A stretch of DNA of 13,286 bases from an uncultured Ignavibacteriota bacterium (GTDB lineage Bacteria; Bacteroidota; Ignavibacteria; Tepidaquicellales; Tepidaquicellaceae): positions 1-13,286 of the forward strand of contig CAIUQV010000218.1 of the NCBI GenBank assembly GCA_903901375.1. Direction: 5' to 3'. The position numbers and the translations under genes were made by a program. Shown in pieces: positions 1 through 6,164 of the stretch (positions are counted from its first letter, which is position 1; each line of letters begins with the position of its first letter). The notes beneath the pieces are model-generated. The model saw only the letters and a program-made list of their open reading frames with translations. It made no database searches and was not told the DNA's origin.

Positions 1-508
1 CTGTGATAGTCGATTTTGCCGAACTAAGCTTGTAAACAATTTCATCATAGTTATGAAATAAAGCAAGCCTGGCAGCAGGTCTTATCTGTCCCGCACCTGT
101 GTTCATCGTTCCGAGTTTACCAATTTCTCCTGTAGTATTAAGCCATTCTTTTATATGAGGTACATCGTTAATTCTGTGTATATAATCAGACGGATTAACA
201 GGATTAAAAACCTTTTCAGAAGGCTTAAAATCTATGTCGTTTATTAGATAATCCCTTTCTCTTGCAATTCCGCTTTCTTCCGCAGGTGCATTATCCGTAT
301 CAATATAAAGGTATGAAGTAATAGGGAAGTCGTCCAGAGAACCGTATTTTTCCACAAACTGCCTCCTGATTCTCAGTAATACTTCTTTTCCCGTGCCTCC
401 AAGTCCTATAAGGATTGTTGGCATAAACTCCTGAGTCTTCAGCTCAAGCGAACCTTTCTCTATAGATACTGGTTCATTCTGTTCCGGTAATTTAAATGGG
501 TCTGCCAT
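1..508 (-). CDS. Tubulin-like (Tubulin_2 family) protein, N-terminal part, cut by window edge
   Basis: The reading frame is open from an ATG at 508 to the left edge, giving the first 169 residues; the C-terminus lies outside the window. After a polar leader of about 28 residues comes PTILIGLGGTGKEVLLRIRR (about 30-49), a glycine-rich nucleotide-binding loop. It is followed by SYLYIDTD near residues 65-72 and by GAGQIRPAARLALF near 139-152. I recognise this series as the start of the bacterial Tubulin_2 domain, a distant branch of the FtsZ/tubulin GTPase superfamily. The classical tubulin GGTGSG loop would be expected just beyond the left edge and so cannot be checked. No signal peptide or membrane segment is visible. 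The start has no Shine-Dalgarno sequence. The gene lies 91 bases downstream of the MFS gene on the same strand. Its function is unknown; family members are suspected of forming polymers or remodelling membranes. Confidence 0.75.
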   Translation of the reverse strand, partial: MADPFKLPEQNEPVSIEKGSLELKTQEFMPTILIGLGGTGKEVLLRIRRQFVEKYGSLDDFPITSYLYIDTDNAPAEESGIARERDYLINDIDFKPSEKVFNPVNPSDYIHRINDVPHIKEWLNTTGEIGKLGTMNTGAGQIRPAARLALFHNYDEIVYKLSSAKSTIT

Positions 509-599
509 ATATTTTATACGTAAATTATATGAAATTAATCATATCTGATTTTATAAAATAGTGAAAAGGAATGAAAATAATCATAGGAAAAAACCATCC

Positions 600-1826
600 C
601 TAATGTTTATCCTTCAGCTGTAACCTTCTTAAGGAAGGAAAAGTTACTGATGATACTCCAACTACAATCAAAGTCATAAATCCACCGAATAGAACCGAAG
701 GTACCACACCCAGAAGTTTTGCTGCAAAGCCCGATTCAAACGCACCAATCTCATTCGATGAACCGATGAATATGCTGTTAACAGCCGAAACCCTGCCCTT
801 CATATCATCCGGAGTGTATAGTTGCAGAATTGTCTGCCTTATCACAACACTTATACTGTCGAACATTCCGCTTAATGCCAGTGCTGTCACTGACAAGTAA
901 AAACTCTTTGATATTGCAAAAAGAAGTATTGTGCATCCGAATGCAGCAACACTGAGCATTAAATATCTTCCTGTATTTTTCAGAGGAGGATGTTTTGTCA
1001 GGTATAATGCCATTATCACAGCTCCCACAGAAGGTGCTGCTCTCAGAATTCCAAGACCTTTCGGACCTGCATCCAGAATCTCCGATGCAAACACAGGTAA
1101 TAAAGCAGTCGCTCCGCCGAATAACACTGCAAACAAATCAAGCGTCATCGAGCCAAGTATTATTTTCTTGTTCATCACAAATTTAATTCCCGAAGTCAGC
1201 TTTTCGAAAATTGACATATCCTTAATCACTGGTTTCGGTTTGGATTTTATCATCGAGATGAATGTCAAAGCAAGAAATATAAAGGTGATAATGGTTAAGT
1301 AAGTTACATTTATTCCTAAGAATCCGTAAACAAATCCCCCTATCGCAGGACCGCTGATTGCGCCAATCTGCCATATCGAAATATTCCAGCTTACTGCAAC
1401 TGGGTAAAGACTTTTATCCACTAACTGTCCTAGTAGTGCTTGTGATGCAGGCATATAAAATCCTCTGGATATTCCTGTTATGAAAATCACGCAATACATT
1501 AAAAATACTTTCTGACTTACTATAAGCGGAAAGAAACCCGAAGATATCAGGAACAGCGACACAGAACAAATAAACATTAAAGCATAAGCGAAGGTAAGTA
1601 CTTTTTTCCTGTCACGGCTGTCAACTATTGCACCCGATATTAATGCAGTGATGATTGATGGAATTGCTTCGGTAAGTCCTGCCAGTCCAAGCGCAAACGG
1701 GTCCTTCGTCAGTTCGTACATCTGCCATCCGATTACAACCGACTGCATTAAAATTGCAATCGTAAACATCAGTCTTGCCGATATAAAAAACAGGAATTTT
1801 TTATTCCTGAATAATTCTTTCCCCAT
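600..1826 (-). CDS. MFS transporter, EntS/MFS_3-like exporter
   Basis: This 408-residue protein has about twelve hydrophobic segments, the usual size and layout of the major facilitator superfamily. The loop between helices 2 and 3 carries GAIVDSRDRKKV (65-76), a form of MFS motif A with acidic and basic residues in place. The N-terminus (FLFFISARLMFTIAILMQSVVIGWQMYELT) and a later segment (GISRGFYMPASQALLGQLV) resemble the MFS_3 group that includes the enterobactin exporter EntS and many uncharacterised drug or siderophore exporters. Substrate is unknown, and no siderophore genes lie nearby. Its ATG overlaps the TAA of the upstream Cys-rich gene by one base (TAATG at 1828-1824), so translation is probably coupled. 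There is no Shine-Dalgarno sequence. No clear terminator follows, so transcription may continue into the tubulin-like gene. Confidence 0.85.
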   Translation of the reverse strand: MGKELFRNKKFLFFISARLMFTIAILMQSVVIGWQMYELTKDPFALGLAGLTEAIPSIITALISGAIVDSRDRKKVLTFAYALMFICSVSLFLISSGFFPLIVSQKVFLMYCVIFITGISRGFYMPASQALLGQLVDKSLYPVAVSWNISIWQIGAISGPAIGGFVYGFLGINVTYLTIITFIFLALTFISMIKSKPKPVIKDMSIFEKLTSGIKFVMNKKIILGSMTLDLFAVLFGGATALLPVFASEILDAGPKGLGILRAAPSVGAVIMALYLTKHPPLKNTGRYLMLSVAAFGCTILLFAISKSFYLSVTALALSGMFDSISVVIRQTILQLYTPDDMKGRVSAVNSIFIGSSNEIGAFESGFAAKLLGVVPSVLFGGFMTLIVVGVSSVTFPSLRRLQLKDKH

Positions 1827-2119
1827 TAAATGCTCAGAATACTAATATTGCACTTATCTGTAATTTCTGCATTCCTTGCGTCGTAACTAATATCAGATAT
1901 AGTGCCTTCGGGAAATTCTGTTACAAGTATTTCGCATTTAATCTTTGTGTCGCAGGAACAGAAGAAATCCGTTACCGATAAGTATTTTCTTTCAATGCCG
2001 TTATCCTTTTCTGTCTTACCGTAAGGATCAAAAACCAGATCTCTTCCTTCAATTGAATGAGATTTATGGCATTCTTTGCACTTTAATTTTAAGTATCCTT
2101 TTCTGATGAAACGAACCAT
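1826..2119 (-). CDS. Small Cys-rich (possible zinc-ribbon) protein of unknown function
   Basis: This is a 97-residue soluble protein I do not recognise. It has a basic N-terminus, then C14-x2-C17-H, a charged middle, and FFCSCDTKIKC with C54, C56 and C62. The spacing suggests one bound zinc held by two cysteine pairs, like a zinc ribbon, but C54-x-C56 is not the usual CxxC. The C-terminal third (63-97) is acidic and could form beta strands. It has no signal peptide and no membrane segment. It is translated just before the MFS gene with a one-base overlap, so the two are probably made together. The ATG at 2119 has no Shine-Dalgarno sequence. The overlap and open frame make a real gene likely; function is open. 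Confidence 0.65.
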   Translation of the reverse strand: MVRFIRKGYLKLKCKECHKSHSIEGRDLVFDPYGKTEKDNGIERKYLSVTDFFCSCDTKIKCEILVTEFPEGTISDISYDARNAEITDKCNISILSI

Positions 2120-2158
2120 TTGAAAGTTAATTATATTAAGTTCGGGTAAGTTTTAATT

Positions 2159-2190
2159 TGTATCCTTCCGGCAAATACCGGAAGGATACA
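2159..2190 (-). terminator. Perfect 13-bp hairpin after the fabL-like gene, possible terminator
   Basis: Positions 2159-2171 (TGTATCCTTCCGG) are the exact reverse complement of 2178-2190, with a six-base loop at 2172-2177. It sits 12 bases past the stop of the enoyl-ACP reductase gene and 39 bases before the start of the Cys-rich gene, where the five-gene operon should end. On the minus strand the stem is followed by AAATTAAAAC instead of a run of T, so it is not a classical intrinsic terminator. It could also be an RNA-stabilising or processing hairpin. Confidence 0.45.
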
Positions 2191-2202
2191 TTAAAAATAA
2201 TT

Positions 2203-3000
2203 TTAGAATCCGCTGATTGTTTCGCCGCCGTCTATATGTATAACGCAGCCTGTCATCCAGTGCGAATCGCGTTTGTAATTATCAAGTATAAAGTTTGCAA
2301 TATCTTTTGGTAATGTAAGTTTTCCCTGAGGATTTCTCATAAGCGCCATTTTTATAAGGTCATCATTCTTAGGAATCTTTCTCAGAGCCGGAGTGTCCGT
2401 AACACCTGCAAGCAGTGCATTTACAGCAATCTCCCTGCTTCCGAGTTCGAGTGCCAGCTGACGCACGTGCGATTCAAGGCATGCCTTTGCTGCCGATACT
2501 GCACCGTAAAATTCGATAACCCTCGTACCGCCTGATGATGTCATTGCATAAATCTTCCCGCCCGGTTTCATTAAATCACGTTTCAATACTTCCTGAGTCC
2601 AGTAAACAAGACTATGCGCCATAACGTCAACTGTCATTTCCATCTGCTTCATATTGATCTGGTCATTACCGTCTTCAGATACAAACTTTCTTAAAGTTCC
2701 GAATGCAAGTGAATGAACAAGAACTTTTATCGTAGGGTTTTCTTTCTTCTTGAATATTTCGAGTACGTCATTTAATACATCTTCGCGTTTGTGAATATCT
2801 GCGGCATTTATGTTGTAAAAATGTGCATCAACACCGTAAGATTTTATATCTTCTATCTCTTTCTCAACGTCGGGCATCGTTGTTGCCCTGTCTAGGTGGA
2901 CACCGATGATGTTCACCCCGTCTTTGGCAAGAGTCAAAGCTATCTCTTTTCCGAAACCGCTTGACGCTCCGAGTATTAGTGCATAATATGTTTTATTCAT
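2203..3000 (-). CDS. fabL: Enoyl-[acyl-carrier-protein] reductase, FabL-type SDR
   Basis: This 265-residue protein of the short-chain dehydrogenase family most likely catalyses the NAD(P)H-dependent last reduction of each fatty acid elongation cycle in the cytoplasm. The Rossmann loop is GASSGFG (11-17). HSLAFG (96-101) matches the VHSxAF motif of FabI/FabL. The active site has Y165 and K172 (YGAVSAAK), the Tyr-x6-Lys spacing of enoyl-ACP reductases, where classical SDRs have Tyr-x3-Lys. The C-terminal half (VTDTPALRKIP, then a DGGETISGF end) resembles Bacillus FabL more than E. coli FabI. Location supports the call: it ends an operon with accB and accC, nine bases after the upstream gene. 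The start ATG has no Shine-Dalgarno sequence. A different SDR substrate is possible, but the spacing and context argue for fatty acid synthesis. Confidence 0.8.
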   Translation of the reverse strand: MNKTYYALILGASSGFGKEIALTLAKDGVNIIGVHLDRATTMPDVEKEIEDIKSYGVDAHFYNINAADIHKREDVLNDVLEIFKKKENPTIKVLVHSLAFGTLRKFVSEDGNDQINMKQMEMTVDVMAHSLVYWTQEVLKRDLMKPGGKIYAMTSSGGTRVIEFYGAVSAAKACLESHVRQLALELGSREIAVNALLAGVTDTPALRKIPKNDDLIKMALMRNPQGKLTLPKDIANFILDNYKRDSHWMTGCVIHIDGGETISGF

Positions 3001-3009
3001 TATTTATAT

Positions 3010-3525
3010 TTATTTACTTTTTAATGCTATGATGCTCATAATCAGACTGACTATGAACAAAAAAATCAAGACAGTCATAAAAGGAGCCGATGACCATAAT
3101 CCTGCCATTATACCCCATACTATGAATATCCATATAACAGTTACAATAAAGAACAAATTCCAGCTTAGTAGTAATGACTGCCTCGTCGATTTCGTTTTGT
3201 GAAATGTTTTAAACAGCGTTTTCACGAACAAAAAGAAGAAGAAAAATGCTCCTGCTATTGATAACAAAATGTAAACGAATAATGTTGTATTCGTAAACCT
3301 TACTGTCTCTTTCTCCGAAGCACTTATAAGTGAATCTGTCTTTATCGGTGCCTTCGTTGTAGTGTCAATCTGGTTTATTATTTTTGATGTATCAATCTGA
3401 ACAGTGTTCAGTTTTGATGTATCACCCGCAGATTTCTTTGTGCTAAGCGTGTCGGACTTTTTATTCTGCGAATATCCAAGTACCGAAATACTTAACAGTA
3501 TTATTACTATTATCCTTCTAAACAT
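3010..3525 (-). CDS. Signal-peptide membrane protein of unknown function in the acc operon
   Basis: I do not recognise this 171-residue protein. It starts with a short basic stretch and a hydrophobic core (4-16) ending in LGYSQ, a signal peptide form common in Bacteroidota. Residues 21-75 are a polar, low-complexity linker rich in Lys, Asp, Thr and Ser with repeated DTSK/DTTTK units. Three hydrophobic segments follow (about 82-102, 123-140 and 148-167), the first with a run of five Phe (94-98), and a basic loop (102-116, KTLFKTFHKTKSTR) lies between the first two. If the signal peptide is cut, the linker would be periplasmic. The gene is 13 bases after accC and nine before the fabL-like gene, so it is probably co-expressed. 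A link to lipid synthesis is inferred from position only. Confidence 0.7.
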   Translation of the reverse strand: MFRRIIVIILLSISVLGYSQNKKSDTLSTKKSAGDTSKLNTVQIDTSKIINQIDTTTKAPIKTDSLISASEKETVRFTNTTLFVYILLSIAGAFFFFFLFVKTLFKTFHKTKSTRQSLLLSWNLFFIVTVIWIFIVWGIMAGLWSSAPFMTVLIFLFIVSLIMSIIALKSK

Positions 3526-3538
3526 TTTTGTATATGTG

Positions 3539-4882
3539 TTAAACTTCTATTTCTTCTCTCTTCTCAAGGAAGTTTGTGTCGTAATCGTTCGCAACAAAAT
3601 ATTTATCTTTCAGTATCTTGCTGAAAAGAGGAGTAGTTGTCTTTATACCTTCAATAATAAATTCATCAAGCGCTCTCAGCATCCTTGTTATAGCTTCCTC
3701 TCTTGTGTTCGCAAGTACTATCAGTTTTCCAATCATCGAATCATAATATGCCGGGATTAAGTACCCTGCATAACAGTGTGTGTCAATCCTTATTCCGTGT
3801 CCTCCGGGTGCGTTAAAAGCAGTTATTAATCCGGGTGATGACTGAAAATTTTTGTCAGGGTCTTCAGCATTGATTCTCACTTCAATCGAGTGACCGAAAA
3901 GCTTCTGCTTCTTCTTTGTTATCTTTTCTCCTGCTGCAATCTTTATCTGTTCTTTCACGAGGTCTAAACCCGAAACTGCTTCCGTTATCGGATGTTCCAC
4001 CTGAATACGTGTATTCATTTCCATAAAGTAGAAATCCCTGTTCTTATCAACAAGAAATTCCACAGTACCTAAACTTTCATAGTTTACAGTCTGTGCTGCT
4101 TTTATCGCTGCATCTGCCATTCTTTCTCTCAGTTCTTCGCTCAGTATCGGTGAAGGTGATTCTTCTAGTAGCTTCTGATGCCTTCTCTGTATTGTGCAGT
4201 CTCTCTCTCCAACGTGAACAATGTTACCGAACTTATCACCCATTATCTGAATTTCTACGTGTCTTGGATTCTCAACAAGCTTTTCTATATACATACTGTC
4301 GTCGCCGAATGCTGCCAGTGCTTCGCTCTTTGCAATGCTTAGTGCCTGTTCAAGGTGGCTTGCTTCACGTACAATTCTCATTCCTTTTCCGCCGCCTCCT
4401 GCAGAAGCTTTCAGCATAATCGGATAACCCACTCTGTCAGCAGCTTCTGCCGCTGTTTCGTAATCCGTGAATTTACCGTCACTGCCTGGTACTAAAGGTA
4501 CACCTGCCGCTTTCATAAGTTCCTTTGCTACTGACTTATCACCCATCTTGGTTATCATCTCTGGCTTTGGTCCAATAAATACAATGTTTGAATCAGCACA
4601 TATCTCTGCAAACTCTGCGTTCTCAGCCAGGAATCCGTATCCCGGGTGTATTGCATCTGCATTCGTTATTTCTGCTGCTGAAATTATTTTCGGAATACTT
4701 AAATAACTCTGCGAACCCTGTGCTGGTCCTATGCAAACTGCCTCATCTGCAAACCTGACGTGAAGTGAATTTTTATCAGCTGTAGAATAAACTGCAACTG
4801 TCTTTATCCCGAGTTCTTTACAGGTTCTTATTATTCGTAATGCTATTTCGCCTCTGTTTGCAATTAATATTTTGTTAAACAT
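3539..4882 (-). CDS. accC: Acetyl-CoA carboxylase, biotin carboxylase subunit
   Basis: This 447-residue protein has the full length of bacterial AccC. It carboxylates biotin on AccB using ATP and bicarbonate, the first half of malonyl-CoA formation. The N-terminal domain begins KILIANRGEIALRIIRTCKE, followed by HPGYGFLAENAEFA (79-92). The ATP-grasp part has K116, K159 and the glycine-rich loop GGGGKGMR (162-169). The catalytic region shows ERDCTIQRRHQK (226-237) and MEMNTRIQVEH (287-297), including the Glu and Arg residues needed for metal binding and catalysis. The protein ends soon after the C-terminal domain, so it is a stand-alone subunit. It follows accB by 26 bases. A purine-rich AAGGGAGAG lies just upstream of the ATG, one of the better ribosome binding sites here. 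The carboxyltransferase subunits (AccA, AccD) are not in the window. Confidence 0.97.
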   Translation of the reverse strand: MFNKILIANRGEIALRIIRTCKELGIKTVAVYSTADKNSLHVRFADEAVCIGPAQGSQSYLSIPKIISAAEITNADAIHPGYGFLAENAEFAEICADSNIVFIGPKPEMITKMGDKSVAKELMKAAGVPLVPGSDGKFTDYETAAEAADRVGYPIMLKASAGGGGKGMRIVREASHLEQALSIAKSEALAAFGDDSMYIEKLVENPRHVEIQIMGDKFGNIVHVGERDCTIQRRHQKLLEESPSPILSEELRERMADAAIKAAQTVNYESLGTVEFLVDKNRDFYFMEMNTRIQVEHPITEAVSGLDLVKEQIKIAAGEKITKKKQKLFGHSIEVRINAEDPDKNFQSSPGLITAFNAPGGHGIRIDTHCYAGYLIPAYYDSMIGKLIVLANTREEAITRMLRALDEFIIEGIKTTTPLFSKILKDKYFVANDYDTNFLEKREEIEV

Positions 4883-4908
4883 ACACTCTCCCTTTTAATG
4901 TTATTAAA

Positions 4909-5394
4909 TTAGTTCTTCTCGATTAACATCAACGGCTGGTCATATTCCACTGCTGTTCCGTTTTCAACTAATATTTTTACGACTTTACCGGATACTTCCG
5001 ATTCAATCTCATTCATTAATTTCATCGCTTCAATGATGCAGATAACATCACCGGTCTTTACACTATCGCCCGGTTTTACGTATGGGTCTGCGTCTGGAGA
5101 TGGAGTTTTGTAGAAAGTACCTACCATCGGCGACCTGACTTCGTATAGATTCTCGTTCTTCACTTCTTCAGTTTTCGCCGGTTCGGTCTTTGCAGCTTCT
5201 GGTACTGCTGCTGTAACTGCCTGCTGAATCTGTGCCTGTGGCTGTGCTACCATCTGTGTCATCCCCGAAATCACTTTAGGACGTGGTTTCGAAAGTCTCA
5301 GTTTTGTTCCGTCTTCTTCGATCTCAATTTCTGCAAGCTCGCTGGAATCCAGCATTTTTATCACTTTCTGTAAGTATTTTAGGTCCATTTTCAT
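4909..5394 (-). CDS. accB: Acetyl-CoA carboxylase, biotin carboxyl carrier protein
   Basis: This 161-residue protein is the swinging biotin carrier of acetyl-CoA carboxylase. The N-terminal part (about 1-40) matches the AccB leader with DLKYLQKVIKMLDSSELAEIEIEE. A flexible Ala/Pro/Gln/Glu-rich linker (about 45-82) follows. The biotinyl domain (85-161) has the thumb segment SPMVGTFYKTPSPDADPYV (88-106) seen in AccB and not in most other biotin proteins. The biotin site is EAMKLMNEI, with K125 as the modified lysine. The gene lies between efp and accC, 27 and 26 bases away. The start has two possible ATGs two codons apart and no clear Shine-Dalgarno sequence; I use the first. All key residues are present. 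Confidence 0.96.
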   Translation of the reverse strand: MKMDLKYLQKVIKMLDSSELAEIEIEEDGTKLRLSKPRPKVISGMTQMVAQPQAQIQQAVTAAVPEAAKTEPAKTEEVKNENLYEVRSPMVGTFYKTPSPDADPYVKPGDSVKTGDVICIIEAMKLMNEIESEVSGKVVKILVENGTAVEYDQPLMLIEKN

Positions 5395-5421
5395 TTATTA
5401 TGTTTTAATTTAATTAAAATT

Positions 5422-5985
5422 CTATTGTTTTACTCTTTCGATGTATTCTCTGGTTCTTATATCTATTTTAACGAACTCACCCTCATCTATAAATAAAGGC
5501 ACGTTCACTTCCACGCCCGATTCCAGCGTTACAACTTTTGTTGCATTTGTCGATGTGTTTCCTTTTACGGCTGGTGGTGATGATACCACCTGCATCGTAA
5601 CGTGCGGAGGCATCACTACCGATAACGGGTTCCCGTTATGAAATACTATCTGTACTTCCTGGCTCGGTTTTAAAAACTCACCCTGATCTCCCACTATATC
5701 TTCTGAAAGCTGTATCTGTTCGTAAGTCTCATTTTCCATAAAATGATATTCTGTATTATCTTTATACAGAAAATGGTAAACTTTTTGTTCTAATCTTTCT
5801 ACGGTGATTTCCTCACCCGAACGGAATCTGTTCTCAATCATTTTACCATTCTTTAGGTTTCTCATCTTTACCTGATAAAAAGCCCTTAAATTCCCGGGAG
5901 TTCTGTGCTCTACCTGAAGAACCTGATGTAAATCATTGTTAAATTTTATAATAATTCCATTCTTTAAATCTGACGTTGTTGCCAT
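5422..5985 (-). CDS. efp: Translation elongation factor P with Asn at the tip position
   Basis: This 187-residue protein has the usual EF-P length and three-part layout: a KOW-like N-terminal domain (1-65), a central OB domain, and a C-terminal OB domain ending in the family signature (SGVEVNVPLFIDEGEFVKID). EF-P binds the ribosome between the P and E sites and relieves stalling at proline runs. The loop that points at the peptidyl-transferase centre reads TPGNLRAF (29-36). Aligned without gaps to E. coli KPGKGQAF, the residue usually modified (Lys34, or Arg in EarP systems) is Asn32 here. The gene leads the accB-accC operon and has a well-formed promoter 47 bases upstream. The protein itself has two diproline sites (MPPH and SPPA). 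The ATG has only a weak AGGAAG upstream. Confidence 0.96.
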   Translation of the reverse strand: MATTSDLKNGIIIKFNNDLHQVLQVEHRTPGNLRAFYQVKMRNLKNGKMIENRFRSGEEITVERLEQKVYHFLYKDNTEYHFMENETYEQIQLSEDIVGDQGEFLKPSQEVQIVFHNGNPLSVVMPPHVTMQVVSSPPAVKGNTSTNATKVVTLESGVEVNVPLFIDEGEFVKIDIRTREYIERVKQ

Positions 5986-6031
5986 AATTAAATCTTCCTG
6001 GTTTTTAATATTTTCGAATTTTTACAATTGA

Positions 6032-6062
6032 CAAATATACGGAAATCGATTGGCAAAATCAA
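6032..6062 (-). promoter_or_regulatory. Bacteroidota-type promoter for the efp-accBC operon
   Basis: On the minus strand TATATTTG (6039-6032) matches the TAnnTTTG -7 element of the Bacteroidota primary sigma factor. A TTG (6062-6060) lies 20 bases upstream, the expected -33 spacing. Transcription would start near 6026, giving an efp leader of about 40 bases. The same 20-base spacing occurs at the tRNA promoter in this window. Confidence 0.6.
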
Positions 6063-6085
6063 TTTAAGATATGCTTATTTTTTAA

Positions 6086-6116
6086 TTTGAATTTTGTTAG
6101 TTTTTTGAGTATTTTG
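6086..6116 (+). promoter_or_regulatory. Possible promoter for the GAPDH gene
   Basis: TTTG (6086-6089), a 20-base spacer and TATTTTG (6110-6116) resemble the -33/-7 pair of the Bacteroidota promoter. The -7 element is one base short of TAnnTTTG, so this is a weaker match. It would give a leader of roughly 40 bases. It lies back to back with the efp promoter. Confidence 0.35.
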
Positions 6117-6164
6117 ATTAAAAATCATACAAAATTTAAAATAATTTAATAAATCGGAGGTAAA

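Noticed and set aside
4093..4706. Open frames on the plus strand opposite accC, and similar ones opposite gap, livM and the MFS gene
   Set aside because: They lie entirely within genes with clear family motifs on the other strand, have no family match of their own and no ribosome binding sites.
5622..5639. Inverted repeat ATAACGGG-TT-CCCGTTAT inside efp
   Set aside because: It lies in a well-conserved coding stretch (HNGNPLS) with a two-base centre too small for a hairpin loop; probably chance.
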